Shown here: positions 18,402-27,721 of the stretch, piece by piece
How positions within the stretch are numbered: position 1 is the first letter of the stretch
How the letters are laid out: the number at the start of each line of letters is the position of its first letter
From: Mycobacterium sp. DL440
Lineage (GTDB): Bacteria; Actinomycetota; Actinomycetes; Mycobacteriales; Mycobacteriaceae
Reading direction: 5' to 3'
Assembly (NCBI RefSeq): GCF_011745145.1
Contig: NZ_CP050191.1
Location: 4,785,433-4,849,432, forward strand
Length of the DNA: 64,000 bases
Made by a program: the position numbers and the translations under genes
The notes under the pieces: generated by a model
What the model saw: the letters and a program-made list of their open reading frames with translations, nothing else
What the model was told of the DNA's origin: nothing
Database searches by the model: none

Positions 18402-19595
18402 ATGGCGTTTTCCGACGGTCTTGCCGCAATCGCAAAGAAGATCCGCGATATGCGGGCATCGGTGCTGACCGAGGAAGCGACAAAGAACGCCTTCATCATG
18501 CCGTTCATTTCGAACGTGCTCGGCTACGACGTGTTCGACCCTTCTGAAGTCGTCCCCGAGTTCATTGCCGACGTCGGAGTCAAGAAGGGCGAGAAGGTTG
18601 ACTACGCGATCTTCAAGGACGGGCAAGTCCAGATCCTCATCGAGTGCAAGAAGATCGGCGACCCGCTAGACCTGCGTTACGCGTCCCAACTGTTCCGCTA
18701 CTTCGCGGTCACGTCAGCGCGTATCGCAATCCTGACCAACGGGCAGCAGTACCACGTCTACACCGACGGTGACATGCCAAATCGCATGGACGAGAAACCA
18801 TTTCTGATCTTTGACCTACTTGACATCGATCGAACACTGGTTCCCGAAATTCAGAAGTTCTCAAAGGAATCATTCGACATCGAGTCCGTAGTCAATGCCG
18901 CCGAGGAACTCAAGTACATCGGGGGCATCCGCCGGATCATCGCCTCCGAGGTAAAGAATCCCTCCGAGGAGTGGGTGCGGTTCTTCGTGAACCGCATCTA
19001 CGACGGCCGCACTACACAAAAGATTGTCGATCAGTTCAGGCCGCTTGTCGCAAAAGCGTTGAGTCAGTATGTAGGTGACCAGGTCAATAGCCGTCTGAAA
19101 ACGGCGCTCGGCGACGATGCGCCAGACCCCAACCGTTCGACAGAGATCACACCGACGGATACTCCCGCGCAGCCTCCAATCGGGCAGGCGGCAATCTCTG
19201 ACACGGCAGCGGTCACAGTCGACGGGGTGACTGATCCTGGGGTAATGACGACAGACGAAGAACTCGACGGGTTCAATATCGTCCGGGCGATCGCGGTGTC
19301 CGAAGTCGCGCCCGAACGCGTCTATTACCGAGACAGCAAGTCCTACTTCGCAATTCTTCTCGATGACAACAATCGCAAGCCGATCATTCGGCTGAACCTA
19401 AATGGGAAGAGCGTCAAGTTTGTGACGACATTCGAACAAGGTAAGGACGCTGGCGTACGGCGCGACATTACATCGGTAGTGGACATCTATAAGGTCGCTA
19501 CCAACGAGATCCGGCAGACCATCCAGAGCTACGAAAACAACGGCGCCGTTGGCGACCTGGACACACGGCCAGTGGAGCAGCAGTCAGTGCCGTAG
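18402..19595 (+). CDS. HsdR-N-like restriction endonuclease, stand-alone
   Basis: A 397-residue protein whose N-terminal third matches the type I restriction R-subunit nuclease domain (HSDR_N_2, COG4748-like). The PD-(D/E)XK core is Asp67 (KVDYAIF), Glu81 and Lys83 (LIECKK), preceded by the typical ATKNAFIMPFISNVLGYDVF segment. There is no helicase and no neighbouring methylase or specificity gene, so it is not a complete type I system. Residues about 230-285 are a low-complexity Thr/Ala/Pro linker, followed by a distinct C-terminal domain of about 100 residues. The start has AGGGGG 5 nt before the ATG. Codon use is AT-richer than its neighbours, a sign of transfer. Confidence 0.8.
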   Translation: MAFSDGLAAIAKKIRDMRASVLTEEATKNAFIMPFISNVLGYDVFDPSEVVPEFIADVGVKKGEKVDYAIFKDGQVQILIECKKIGDPLDLRYASQLFRYFAVTSARIAILTNGQQYHVYTDGDMPNRMDEKPFLIFDLLDIDRTLVPEIQKFSKESFDIESVVNAAEELKYIGGIRRIIASEVKNPSEEWVRFFVNRIYDGRTTQKIVDQFRPLVAKALSQYVGDQVNSRLKTALGDDAPDPNRSTEITPTDTPAQPPIGQAAISDTAAVTVDGVTDPGVMTTDEELDGFNIVRAIAVSEVAPERVYYRDSKSYFAILLDDNNRKPIIRLNLNGKSVKFVTTFEQGKDAGVRRDITSVVDIYKVATNEIRQTIQSYENNGAVGDLDTRPVEQQSVP

Positions 19596-19647
19596 CCGGT
19601 TTCGAGCGACCGGTGTCAGGTCCCGTCGAACGCTGCAACCGGGCGGT

Positions 19648-19939
19648 TCAGCACCCGCCTCCGCCGCAACCTCCACCCCCGCCACAACCGGCACCGCAGC
19701 TCGATCCGCCGTCGCCGCCGCTGGTGCCGTCGAATCCGGAACTGGAACCGATCGCCCAGAGTCCCAGCGCGGCGGCGGTGCCACCAGCTGTGGTGCGCCG
19801 GAGATGTGAAGCATTGCGCCGGTAGGACGCCTGGGAATTGCCGGAACGCTTCCGTCGAGCTCTCCCAGACCAGCAGAGACACAATGGCGAACGTGAAAAT
19901 CACCACCGCGGGAACCACCACGACAACGACCGTATTCAT
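19648..19939 (-). pseudogene. Membrane protein with Gly/Cys-rich tail, apparently frameshifted
   Basis: Reading from the ATG at 19939 gives one hydrophobic helix, then WESSTEAFRQFPGVLP and QCFTSPAHHSWW. That frame then turns into Arg-rich shadow sequence. The frame one base away, from about 19795 to the stop at 19648, reads AALGLWAIGSSSGFDG and ends in a tail of Gly and Cys (CGAGCGGGGGCGGGGC). Membrane proteins of the TIGR04222 type end in such Gly/Cys low-complexity tails, so the two halves probably belong together. Either a single-base change near 19770-19795 disrupts the gene or there is a sequence error. The DUF1399-like gene is divergent next door. The family assignment is tentative. Confidence 0.5.
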
Positions 19940-19981
19940 GGCGTCAGGCTACGGGTCGAACAAGCGGATATGCAGCGCGAA

Positions 19982-19994
19982 TACAGTAAGAAAT
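19982..19994 (+). promoter_or_regulatory. Candidate leaderless -10 element for the DUF1399-like gene
   Basis: TACAGT at 19982-19987 matches the mycobacterial TANNNT -10 hexamer. Seven bases separate it from the ATG at 19995, so transcription would begin at or next to the start codon. No good Shine-Dalgarno sequence is present, which agrees with leaderless translation. Confidence 0.5.
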
Positions 19995-20501
19995 ATGCGT
20001 CGCCGGCTCAACAATCCCTTAGACCGGGCAACGACTGCGGTGGCGGCGCTCGAGCTGCCGGATGCGGTGTTCAAGACCTGCCCGTGGCAGCCTCGGGAAC
20101 TCATCGAGACCGGCTTGCGCCAGTGGTTGCGGCGTTGCGCACCGGCACTGCGGGATCGGCAGGTGATCGGCATGCCCTCGCGTGCGGTCGACGAGGCGTG
20201 GCACGGCCTGATCCTTTGCACGGCACGGTATTCGGCATTCTGCGACGCCGCGTACGGAAAGTTTCTGCATCACCATCCCGACGGTGCGGAGTCCCCGGGG
20301 ACTACTGATTGCACAGAAGGGCAACTACGCAGGACCGTCATCGCGTGGTCACTGGTCTCCGGCCCCGGCCTCGGCCTCGGCCTCGGCGAGCGTTGTGTCC
20401 TATGGGATCTCGACAAACAGGTGGGCATCGATGAGCCGTGGGGGATCGCCGCGGAACGGGTGGCTAGCATCCAGGCCGCCGTCACGACCTGGCCTGGCTA
20501 A
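19995..20501 (+). CDS. DUF1399 / GRDP-like protein with DxxWH motif
   Basis: A 168-residue cytosolic protein. The segment [21 protein letters not shown] followed by FLHHHP matches the conserved WH-x-x-IL...YxxFC...HHxP pattern of glycine-rich-domain-protein-like (DUF1399) proteins, whose biochemical role is unknown. The ATG at 19995 is chosen because TACAGT at 19982-19987 lies 7 nt before it, fitting a leaderless transcript; upstream in-frame sequence is not protein-like. It is divergent from the Gly/Cys-tailed membrane gene, and the stop overlaps egtE by 4 nt in convergent orientation. Confidence 0.65.
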   Translation: MRRRLNNPLDRATTAVAALELPDAVFKTCPWQPRELIETGLRQWLRRCAPALRDRQVIGMPSRAVDEAWHGLILCTARYSAFCDAAYGKFLHHHPDGAESPGTTDCTEGQLRRTVIAWSLVSGPGLGLGLGERCVLWDLDKQVGIDEPWGIAAERVASIQAAVTTWPG

Positions 20502-21613
20502 GGCGCGTCCCGCAGCACTGAGGCGAACTGCTCCAGATCCTCGACAGTCGTATCGACATGCGGCGAGATCCGCAGCACCGGCTTGGTCATCTCGAACGGT
20601 GCCCGCGCCAGTTCGCATGCGGTGGTGACGATTCCGCGCTCGGCGATGAGCCACGCCCGCACCGCGGTCGGGTCCGCACCGTCGGTAGGTTCGAGCGTGG
20701 TGATCGCGGTCGGCTCGTCAACGGCTTCCACCACCCGCCATCCGGGCACCCCGGCCAACACCTGCCGCGCGGTACGGCCCACCTCGACGAGCCGGCCTCG
20801 GACGAGTTCCGGTCCGGCAGCCAAATGTTCTCCCAGAGCAACCGAGTAGCCGATGCGGGTCGCGGCATTGTGCTCGCCGTGTTCGAAGCTCTGCAGCACC
20901 GTCACCGGCACATCCCACGACGCCGGCGGGAAACGTCGCTGCAGCCGCGCAACCAGTTCAGGTTGCACCGCAAGGAATCCGACTCCGCGCGGGCCTGCCA
21001 GCCATTTGCGTGACGACGAGTAGATTGCGTCCGCGCCGACGTTGCAGTCCAGGTGCCCGAATGCCTGCGCGGCGTCCACCACGATCGGAACGCCCGCCGC
21101 GCGGCACACCGCGACCAGCTCGGCCAGGGGCTGGGCCACCCCGCGGTGACTGGCCAGCGCCGTGAGGTGCACCAGTGCCGGTGCATCGGCCGCCAGTACG
21201 TGAGCGGCTTCGTCGACGATCACCCGGCCGTTCCCGTCGACCGGCAAGGCGCGCACCTGAAAACCGTTGGCGGCCATGATCGCCAGGTTCGGTCCGTATT
21301 CTCCGGGAGGACAGGCCACGGTGCGGTCCCCAGGCCAGCTGCCCAGCAGCAGATCCAGCGAGTGGTTGGAGCCCGACGTGTAGACCACGTCCCCCGCATC
21401 GAGTCCGGCCAACGCCGCGATCGCCGCTCGGCCCGCCGCGAGCACCGGCGCGGCCGCCTCGGCCGCGACGTAACCGCCGACCTCGGCCTCATGGCGGGCG
21501 TGGGCGGCGACGGCATCCATCACTGCGAGGCTCTGCCGCGAGCACGCACCGCTGTCGAGGTGCAGCCCGGCGACCTTGGGGCGGGCGTCGGCCCATTGCT
21601 GGGCGAGGCTCAT
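20498..21613 (-). CDS. egtE: Ergothioneine biosynthesis PLP-dependent C-S lyase EgtE
   Basis: EgtE cleaves the hercynylcysteine sulfoxide made by EgtB/EgtC to release ergothioneine, using pyridoxal phosphate. The 371-residue protein has the fold-type I aminotransferase layout, with the PLP Schiff-base lysine at Lys203 ([15 protein letters not shown]) and the cofactor-binding aspartate in [11 protein letters not shown]. The ATG overlaps the egtD stop by 4 nt (ATGA), so it is the last gene of the coupled egtA-B-C-D-E operon. The stop overlaps the convergent DUF1399-like gene. Confidence 0.93.
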   Translation of the reverse strand: MSLAQQWADARPKVAGLHLDSGACSRQSLAVMDAVAAHARHEAEVGGYVAAEAAAPVLAAGRAAIAALAGLDAGDVVYTSGSNHSLDLLLGSWPGDRTVACPPGEYGPNLAIMAANGFQVRALPVDGNGRVIVDEAAHVLAADAPALVHLTALASHRGVAQPLAELVAVCRAAGVPIVVDAAQAFGHLDCNVGADAIYSSSRKWLAGPRGVGFLAVQPELVARLQRRFPPASWDVPVTVLQSFEHGEHNAATRIGYSVALGEHLAAGPELVRGRLVEVGRTARQVLAGVPGWRVVEAVDEPTAITTLEPTDGADPTAVRAWLIAERGIVTTACELARAPFEMTKPVLRISPHVDTTVEDLEQFASVLRDAP

Positions 21614-22575
21614 TTCACCGCCAGAGACAGGCCGAAGTCACCGGCTTCATCGGTCCACCAATGGGTCTGCCGTAGACCGGCTTTCGCGAGCTCGCCGGCC
21701 ACCCCGTCGGCCCGAAACTTGCAGGACACCTCGGTCAGCATCTCCTCACCGGCGCCGAAGGCGACGTCAAGATCCAAGTCCGCGATCCTCACCTGCTGTG
21801 GCTCATCCGCCCGCAGCCACATCTCGATGCGTTCCTCGTCGGCATTCCACTTCGCCACATGCTCGAAGGCGTCGAGGTCGAAATCGGCGTCGAGCTCGCG
21901 GTTCACCACCGACAACACATTGCGGTTGAACGCCGCGGTGACACCGGCGGCGTCGTCGTAAGCGCGGACCAAGCGGTCGGTGTCCTTGACCAGGTCGGTG
22001 CCCAACAGCACGCTGTCGCCGGGTTGCAGGGTATCGGCCAGCGAGGCCAGGAACTCCGTGCGCGGACCGGGCGTGAGATTGCCGATCGTCGAGCCGAGGA
22101 AGGCCACCAGGCGACGACCCACCGCCGGAATCTTGCCCAGGTGCTCCTCGAAATCACCACATACCGCGTCGATTTCGATGCCCGGATACTCCTGGCCGAT
22201 CGCATCGCCCGCGGCACGCAGCACACCGGCGTCGACGTCGAACGGGATGAACCGGCGCAACTGCCCGCCGTCACGCATGGCGTCGAGCAGCATCCTGGTC
22301 TTCTCCGACGTGCCGCTGCCCAACTCGACGAGCGTGTCAGCCCCGGCGGCCGCGACGATTTCCGGGGAGCGGTCACGCAGGATCTGTGCCTCGGTCCGAG
22401 TCGGGTAGTACTCCGGTAACCGGGTGATCTGGTCGAACAGGTCACTGCCCACCGAATCGTAGAACCACTTGGGCGGCAGCATCTTCGGCGACTGGGCCAG
22501 CCCCTCGCGCACATCACGGCGCAGCGCGGTGGCCGCCGAGTCGGCGACCAGATAGTTGGACAGGCTGAGCGTCAT
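21610..22575 (-). CDS. egtD: Histidine N-alpha-methyltransferase EgtD
   Basis: EgtD trimethylates L-histidine to hercynine with three SAM molecules, the first committed step of ergothioneine synthesis. The 321-residue length equals that of characterised mycobacterial EgtD. Tyr39 in PPKWFYD and the [11 protein letters not shown] segment, both of the histidine-binding pocket, are present, as is the SAM motif [12 protein letters not shown] and the FLGSTIGNL strand. The overlap with egtC (4 nt) and with egtE indicates coupled translation. Confidence 0.96.
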   Translation of the reverse strand: MTLSLSNYLVADSAATALRRDVREGLAQSPKMLPPKWFYDSVGSDLFDQITRLPEYYPTRTEAQILRDRSPEIVAAAGADTLVELGSGTSEKTRMLLDAMRDGGQLRRFIPFDVDAGVLRAAGDAIGQEYPGIEIDAVCGDFEEHLGKIPAVGRRLVAFLGSTIGNLTPGPRTEFLASLADTLQPGDSVLLGTDLVKDTDRLVRAYDDAAGVTAAFNRNVLSVVNRELDADFDLDAFEHVAKWNADEERIEMWLRADEPQQVRIADLDLDVAFGAGEEMLTEVSCKFRADGVAGELAKAGLRQTHWWTDEAGDFGLSLAVK

Positions 22576-23264
22576 ACCGAACCTTTCAGTGGGGTGAGCT
22601 CGACATACGAGTCAGAGACGTGCACCAGATGGCGGTCCGGGATGTCGGACCAGCCGGGATCGTCGTCGTAGGGTTCGCTGGCGAGCACGACGCCATCCGG
22701 CAGTCGCAACATCGACAAGGTATCCCCCCAGGTCGTGGCGACAATACGAGACCCATTGGCGGCCAGGATGTTCAGTCGGGCATTGGGATCCCGCGCGCCG
22801 ACTTCGGCAATCGTCTGCCCCAGCGCATCCAAGCCCCGGGCGAAGATCAACGCCGCCAGCACCGCACTGTCCACCGTGGATTCAGCCTCCCCGGTCACCG
22901 GCAGCACCGCACGGTCCACCACCCCGTTGTGCGACAGCAGCCACTGCCCGTCGGTGAACGGCGCCGAGGCCGAGGGTTCGATCGGCATGCCGATGGTCGC
23001 AGAGCGTACGACCGCGACCACGCACCTGCTGCTCAACGCCGGCGCGACCGACGCGAACGAGGCATCACCCCACAGTGGCTTGTCGCTACGCCACCGGCGG
23101 GGTACGCCGTCATCGAAAAATCCTGCACCCCAACCATCGGCGTTCATCAAACCGTGTTTCTGGCGACGCGGCGCATACGACTGCACCAGCAGGCCCTGCG
23201 GCGGATCCAACACCAGCGAGGCCACCGATCGCGGTGCGCCGAGCCACCCGATGTGCCGGCACAT
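22572..23264 (-). CDS. egtC: Gamma-glutamyl hercynylcysteine sulfoxide amidohydrolase EgtC
   Basis: EgtC is an Ntn-hydrolase of the class II glutamine amidotransferase type. It removes the gamma-glutamyl group from gamma-glutamyl-hercynylcysteine sulfoxide. The 230-residue protein starts MCRHIGWLG, giving the catalytic N-terminal Cys2 after methionine removal, and carries NADGWGAGF and LLSHNGVV, typical of the family. Its ATG shares one base with the egtB stop (TGATG). Confidence 0.94.
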   Translation of the reverse strand: MCRHIGWLGAPRSVASLVLDPPQGLLVQSYAPRRQKHGLMNADGWGAGFFDDGVPRRWRSDKPLWGDASFASVAPALSSRCVVAVVRSATIGMPIEPSASAPFTDGQWLLSHNGVVDRAVLPVTGEAESTVDSAVLAALIFARGLDALGQTIAEVGARDPNARLNILAANGSRIVATTWGDTLSMLRLPDGVVLASEPYDDDPGWSDIPDRHLVHVSDSYVELTPLKGSV

Positions 23265-24571
23265 CAGCTGATTCCTCTTCGCGCAAGCGGCTCATCACCG
23301 ACGTCCCAGGCCAGGCGCACGCCGGAGAAGATCTGGCGCCGGATCGGATGGTCCCAGTTACGGAAACTCGGCCGCAGGATGTCGGCGGAGACTGCCCACG
23401 AGCCGCCTCGCAGGATCCGGTAGTCACCGTCGAAGAAGGGCTCGGTGTAGCGGTCGTACACCATCGGGGTGAAGCCGGGCCACGGCCGCAGCGGGGACGT
23501 GGTCCATTCCCAGACGTCGCCCAGCATCTGCTCGACGCCATAGGCCGACGCACCGGCCGGGTAGGCACCCACCGGTGCGGGTCGACGCGCCTCGCCCCCG
23601 AGGTTGGCCAGCGCCGCGATGGGTTCGGAAGTGCCCCAAGGGTATCGGCGTCGGGCCAGGGCGGCGGGATCCCAAGCGCAGGCCTTCTCCCACTCGATCT
23701 CGGTGGGCAGCCGGGCCCCCGCCCAGGCCGCGTAAGCCTCGGCTTCGAAGAAGCTGACATGTTGGACCGGTTCATCGGCCGGGATGGTCTCGACGTGGCC
23801 GAACCTGGTGCGGGTGCCGTCCGACCCCCAGAACTGGGGCGCCGCCAGACCCGCCTCCTGGCGATGCGCCCAGCCGCGCGAAGACCACCATCGCGGCTGC
23901 TGATAGCCGCCGTCGTCGATGAACTCGCGCCATTCGGCATTGGTGACCGGCACCCGGCCGATATAGAAGCTGGGTATGGCCACTTCATTCGCCGGACGCT
24001 CGTTGTCCAGCGAATGCGGTTCGGTCAGTTCGTCGACGCCGAGCACGAACGGCCCGCCCGGGATCAGCACCGAGGACCCGGCCACACCGGGGCGACCGGT
24101 GGGCAATGCGGTGCCGGTGTCGAGCAGCGGCGGCCCCGACCGCAGGTTCAGTGCCTGCAACATCGTCTCGTCGTGTTGGTTCTCGTGGCTGATCACCAAA
24201 CCGAAGTTGAACCCGAGGTCATCGGTGTCAAGGGCGTCGAGGGCATCGAGCGCGCGCGATCGCACCGTCGCGCAATAGGTTCGCGCGTCTGTGGGCGGTA
24301 GCAACGGCAGTTCGATGCGACTGGCCCGCGAGTGCACGAAGGCATCGTAGAGCCGGTCCACCTCGGGATCGAGCAGTCCCGGGCGGTCCGGGTTACCGCT
24401 GCGCAGCAGCCACAGCTCCTCCTGCTGGCCAATATGGGCGAGATCCCAGACCAGTGGGCTCATCAACGGGCTGTACTGGCGGTGCAGTTCAGCATCGTCG
24501 AAGTCGACCAGACGCAGGGTACGTTCCCGCGCCCTGGTGAGCTGTTGCGCCAGCATCTCGCGTGTGGTCAA
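23264..24571 (-). CDS. egtB: Iron-dependent sulfoxide synthase EgtB
   Basis: EgtB is a non-haem iron oxygenase that joins gamma-glutamylcysteine to hercynine, forming the C-S bond. The 435-residue protein has an N-terminal DinB-like domain and a C-terminal formylglycine-generating-enzyme-like domain. The iron ligands are His46 (LAHIGQQ), His129 and His133 (SHENQHDE). The C-terminal half shows [18 protein letters not shown] and the [14 protein letters not shown] end. The start is TTG at 24571, overlapping the egtA stop (TTGA); it aligns with the known N-terminus, MxxRExLAxxL. The ATG at 24556 would cut the first five residues. Confidence 0.95.
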   Translation of the reverse strand: MTTREMLAQQLTRARERTLRLVDFDDAELHRQYSPLMSPLVWDLAHIGQQEELWLLRSGNPDRPGLLDPEVDRLYDAFVHSRASRIELPLLPPTDARTYCATVRSRALDALDALDTDDLGFNFGLVISHENQHDETMLQALNLRSGPPLLDTGTALPTGRPGVAGSSVLIPGGPFVLGVDELTEPHSLDNERPANEVAIPSFYIGRVPVTNAEWREFIDDGGYQQPRWWSSRGWAHRQEAGLAAPQFWGSDGTRTRFGHVETIPADEPVQHVSFFEAEAYAAWAGARLPTEIEWEKACAWDPAALARRRYPWGTSEPIAALANLGGEARRPAPVGAYPAGASAYGVEQMLGDVWEWTTSPLRPWPGFTPMVYDRYTEPFFDGDYRILRGGSWAVSADILRPSFRNWDHPIRRQIFSGVRLAWDVGDEPLARRGIS

Positions 24572-25848
24572 AGCTCGCCCTTCACCAGTTGGCTCATCGC
24601 AGAAGCGATTCCATGGCTCACCACCTGGTCGGCGAAATCGTCGGCCGGACAGCGTCCCTCCTGGACCGAACGCGCCAACCGCCCCATCGATTCCGTCAGC
24701 TCCGCCGGCGCTCGCTCCGCCGCCGCCGACACGCACGCGACCGCCGAGTCCCGCAACCGTCGATCGATCAACCCGATCCGGGCCGCCCGATCCCATGCCG
24801 TGGCCACCGGGGCCGTCGCCTCTGTGGCGATCGCGGCGGCCTCGGGATCGTCGAGGAGCGTGGTCAGCATGAACACCACGGCGGGCCACAAGGCATCCGG
24901 CACGCTGTCGAGATAGCGGATCTCCAGCCAGCGCCGCGGCCGCACAGGCGGGAACAGCGTCGTCAGATGGTATTCGAGATCGGCCTCGGTGGGACGTCGG
25001 CCGCCGAGTACGGCGCGCCCGTCAGCCCAGTCGGCGAAGGGGACCCAGTTGGTCACGGGAACCGCGCGGCCCTCGTCGGGAGCGTTCACCAGCATCACCG
25101 GCGCCCGCAGCGCATAACGCGCCCAGTCGCTGGCCGGATCGTCGCCATCGGCACCGAGAATCGGCCCGCAGCGCGCGGAATCCAACTGACTCCACACCCG
25201 CTGCCGTGAGGACTTCCACCCGGTGAACTGGCCGCCGAGCATCGGCGAATTCGCGGTGATGGCGATCATCGTCGGACCGAGGGCGTGGGCCAGCCGAACC
25301 CGCTGGGCCCAGCCGTCACGTGGGCCGGCGTCGAGGTTGACCTGAATCGAGGCGGTGGATGTCATCATCGCCGCACCCGGCTCTGCCGACCCGCTCACCG
25401 CGAAGAACTGCTCCATCGCCTGATAGCGGGGGCCCGGATTCACCCGTCGGGTGGGCCGCACCGGATCGGTGCCGAGCAGCACCAGGCCCAGACCCCTCCG
25501 TCCGAACTCCGCACGCAGCACAGCCCGGTCAGCCAGCAGTGCGGCGATCGCAGCTGATGGTCCAGCGGTCGGCGGACCGGACAGCTCGACCGCGCCCCCG
25601 GGCTCGACGGTGATCCGGCTGCCGCCGGGCAATGCGGGCACCGAGGCGATCACCTCGGAGAGCTCATCCCAGCCCGGGCGCCGCAGCGGATCTTCGACGT
25701 CGAAGCAGTGCGCCTCGATCTCCAGGCCCACCTGCCCGACCGGACCGTCATCCAGGCAATGGGCTTCGATGAAATCGGCTGCCTCTTCGGCGCTGGTGAA
25801 CTCGACGGGAGTCAGCCGAGGCGCATCAGTACTGACGGGTACTGCCAT
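24568..25848 (-). CDS. egtA: Gamma-glutamylcysteine ligase EgtA
   Basis: EgtA makes gamma-glutamylcysteine from glutamate and cysteine with ATP, supplying the sulfur donor for EgtB. The 426-residue protein has glutamate-cysteine ligase features: [10 protein letters not shown] (metal-binding Glu), [24 protein letters not shown], and [12 protein letters not shown] near the C-terminus. The ATG at 25848 is supported by GGGAGG 8 nt upstream; the GTG at 25857 would sit almost on that site. It is the first gene of the egt operon. Confidence 0.94.
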   Translation of the reverse strand: MAVPVSTDAPRLTPVEFTSAEEAADFIEAHCLDDGPVGQVGLEIEAHCFDVEDPLRRPGWDELSEVIASVPALPGGSRITVEPGGAVELSGPPTAGPSAAIAALLADRAVLRAEFGRRGLGLVLLGTDPVRPTRRVNPGPRYQAMEQFFAVSGSAEPGAAMMTSTASIQVNLDAGPRDGWAQRVRLAHALGPTMIAITANSPMLGGQFTGWKSSRQRVWSQLDSARCGPILGADGDDPASDWARYALRAPVMLVNAPDEGRAVPVTNWVPFADWADGRAVLGGRRPTEADLEYHLTTLFPPVRPRRWLEIRYLDSVPDALWPAVVFMLTTLLDDPEAAAIATEATAPVATAWDRAARIGLIDRRLRDSAVACVSAAAERAPAELTESMGRLARSVQEGRCPADDFADQVVSHGIASAMSQLVKGEL

Positions 25849-25923
25849 CGCAACCACCTCCCGGTCGTCACCGGTGTCAGACCGCCCGGTTGTGTTCCAT
25901 CATCCAGATAGGACTGACATCTT

Positions 25924-26577
25924 CTACTGCCCGAGCGTGTTCTGCATGGCGCCGGCAAGCACGTTGACCGCAGGGCCGGCGTTGCCGGACTGGCACACCT
26001 TGGCTTGTAGCAGCACGTTTTCCCGTTTGCGGGTGGTGTTGAAACAGCGACGGTCGGTTCCGGCCTCCTGCTTCACCCAGTCTGCGTCGGTGGCGCTCGC
26101 CGGGCCGCCGGTGAACGTCCACACCTGGGTGACGAAGTTGTCCAGGTGCATCGCGGTGGTCTGGCCCGAGCAGCCGTTGGTGCGGTCCACTACCCGATGG
26201 AACGCGCGGTCGGCGGCCTCCGGGGTGGCGAACACCCCGATGGCCTGCTTGACGTAGTGACTCTGGTCGTCAGCCGCCGTCTGGGTCGCGGCGCCATTGA
26301 ACGAGGCGAGATCCGGGTCGTTGTACACCTCGGGCAGGCCGATGTCCGCCCAGTTGTTACACACCGGATTCTCGACCGAGAAACCTTGGAAGGGGCTGGT
26401 GAACTCGGACGCCCACGTCATCGGGGCACCGATGATGTTGCCCACCGAACCTTTGGGCATAACGGCATACGAGACGACACCAGGATCCGAGGGGCGCGCA
26501 CCAGCAGGTGCAGCCAATGCCAGCGCGAGACCGGCCAGCCCGAAACCGACAGTCAGGGCACGCATGGCCTCGATCAT
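25924..26577 (-). CDS. Exported sensor-domain protein, Rv3705c-like
   Basis: A 217-residue secreted protein with a signal peptide (MRALTVGFG...AGARP) and the PknH-like extracellular sensor fold. It has paired cysteines (NPVCNNW, TNGCSGQ, RRCFN, KVCQSG) that probably form two disulfides, and the W...G central motif. The start is either the ATG at 26577, 6 nt after the upstream lipoprotein stop, or the ATG at 26565; the second gives a length closer to Rv3705c. It lies between the lipoprotein gene and egtA in the same direction, the arrangement seen upstream of egtA in M. tuberculosis. The ligand is unknown. Confidence 0.8.
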   Translation of the reverse strand: MIEAMRALTVGFGLAGLALALAAPAGARPSDPGVVSYAVMPKGSVGNIIGAPMTWASEFTSPFQGFSVENPVCNNWADIGLPEVYNDPDLASFNGAATQTAADDQSHYVKQAIGVFATPEAADRAFHRVVDRTNGCSGQTTAMHLDNFVTQVWTFTGGPASATDADWVKQEAGTDRRCFNTTRKRENVLLQAKVCQSGNAGPAVNVLAGAMQNTLGQ

Positions 26578-26582
26578 GCCAG

Positions 26583-27116
26583 TTAGTGAACCGTGCGCGT
26601 GCAATAGGTTCGGGCCGGCGACGGGTAGGGCCAGGCGTAGTGCCCGGTTTCGGCTGGGCAGGCCGAGCCGTCCCGCACGTCGAGACGCTGGGTCACCTGG
26701 ACCATCACACCCGGGCCGCGCTCGGAGCGCACCGCGCAATCGGCCAACGCCACCATCCCGGCGGGCATGCCCAGTTCGTAGCAATGGTTGGCGACCAGGT
26801 TGGGAACCAGGCACAGCCGGGCAGTCGATGGATCCGCGAGGTCCGGAGGCAGGTGCTGATACTCGGCGCTCGGGCAGGCCCCGGTGCCGTCGGCGACGGC
26901 CCCGACGGTGTAGCTGGGGTCGACGTCGCAGGACACTTTGCCGGCCCGGGTCACCTCTGGGGCAGCCGGCGTGGCGGCCGGGACACTCACACAATCGCCG
27001 ACCGCGAAAACCATGGCCGCGCCGCGCTCGGGGTCCGCGCCCGCACTGCATCCGGCCGCCACCGCCAGCACCGGCACTGCGAGCAGTGCGGCCACCAGCA
27101 GCCGATTGCGGGTCAT
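26583..27116 (-). CDS. Putative lipoprotein with Cys-rich extracytoplasmic domain
   Basis: A 177-residue protein with a lipobox: hydrophobic residues 6-22 then VAAGC, giving the lipid-anchored cysteine at about residue 24. The mature part has six further cysteines and resembles septum formation/DUF4333-type exported domains only loosely, so no family is claimed. The ATG at 27116 is preferred because it places a normal n-region before the lipobox; a GTG at 27134 would extend it by six residues. It is followed after 5 nt by the exported sensor-domain gene. Confidence 0.72.
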   Translation of the reverse strand: MTRNRLLVAALLAVPVLAVAAGCSAGADPERGAAMVFAVGDCVSVPAATPAAPEVTRAGKVSCDVDPSYTVGAVADGTGACPSAEYQHLPPDLADPSTARLCLVPNLVANHCYELGMPAGMVALADCAVRSERGPGVMVQVTQRLDVRDGSACPAETGHYAWPYPSPARTYCTRTVH

Positions 27117-27175
27117 GGTTAGCGAGAATCTCACGATTCCCAGTCATCTACCCAGTGCTTGGCCGAAAACCAAGG

Positions 27176-27208
27176 CGCCCCGGCCACCAAGGGGTAGTGG
27201 CCGGGGCG
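27176..27208 (-). terminator. Hairpin terminator after fur
   Basis: CGCCCCGGCCAC (27176-27187) pairs perfectly with GTGGCCGGGGCG (27197-27208) around a 9-nt loop. Read on the minus strand it is followed by CCTTGGTTTTC, a weak T tract. It lies 23 nt beyond the fur stop and probably ends that transcript. Confidence 0.7.
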
Positions 27209-27230
27209 TCCGTTGGGCTGCAGAGTGGTC

Positions 27231-27671
27231 TTATGCGGTGACGGTGGCCTTCTGGCAATCGGCACAGATGCCCCAGAACACGACCTCGGCCTCGTCGACG
27301 GCGAAACCGGCCAGGTCAGAGGGTTCCAGGCAGGGGGTCTCCCCCACAGCGCAATCGACATCGGCGACCACACCGCACACCCGGCAGACCAGGTGATGGT
27401 GGTTGTCGCCGGCGCGGGTCTCGTAGCGCGCCGAGGAACCGGCCGGTTCGATCCGACGGACCAGGCCGGCGTTGACGCAGGCCCGCAGGACGTCGTAGAC
27501 CGCCTGGGTCGACACCGAACCGAGGTTCTCGCGGGCCAGACCGGCCACATCGTCTGCAGTCGAATGCGGATGGTCGGCCAGCGCCTGGAGAACCGCGACC
27601 CGCGGTGCAGTGACGCGCAGCCCGGCGGCCCGCAACAGGGCCTTGGGGTCGTGTTCATGCACCGTGGTCAC
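27231..27671 (-). CDS. Fur family metal-responsive repressor
   Basis: A 146-residue Fur-family regulator. The N-terminal winged helix covers residues 10-80 ([14 protein letters not shown] ... [11 protein letters not shown]). The dimer/metal domain has [10 protein letters not shown] and CADCQ, the two CxxC pairs that bind structural zinc, plus the His triplet. It is not next to katG, so it is not the usual FurA arrangement. The gene has its own leaderless promoter with a 17-bp imperfect palindrome over the -35 element, implying self-repression. The GTG at 27671 is chosen because it coincides with the predicted transcription start. The metal (Fe, Zn or peroxide sensing) cannot be told from sequence. 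Confidence 0.88.
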   Translation of the reverse strand: MTTVHEHDPKALLRAAGLRVTAPRVAVLQALADHPHSTADDVAGLARENLGSVSTQAVYDVLRACVNAGLVRRIEPAGSSARYETRAGDNHHHLVCRVCGVVADVDCAVGETPCLEPSDLAGFAVDEAEVVFWGICADCQKATVTA

Positions 27672-27707
27672 GGCTCCAGTATGCGCGCTCTTTGGAGTCA
27701 GTCCAAA
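27672..27707 (-). promoter_or_regulatory. fur promoter with overlapping palindromic operator
   Basis: On the minus strand, TTGGAC (27706-27701) and CATACT (27683-27678) are 17 nt apart, and CATACT is 6 nt before the GTG start, a leaderless layout. The plus-strand sequence TTTGGAGTCAGTCCAAA (27691-27707) is an imperfect palindrome with 6-bp arms that contains the -35 hexamer. A repressor bound there would block RNA polymerase, so this is probably the autoregulatory Fur site. Confidence 0.65.
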
Positions 27708-27721
27708 AGAGGGGGCTGTGA

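Noticed and set aside
25924..27147. Minus-strand frame joining the exported protein to upstream sequence
   Set aside because: The upstream part is out of frame with and antisense-free only by chance; it overlaps the lipoprotein gene, and the signal peptide marks the true start at about 26577.
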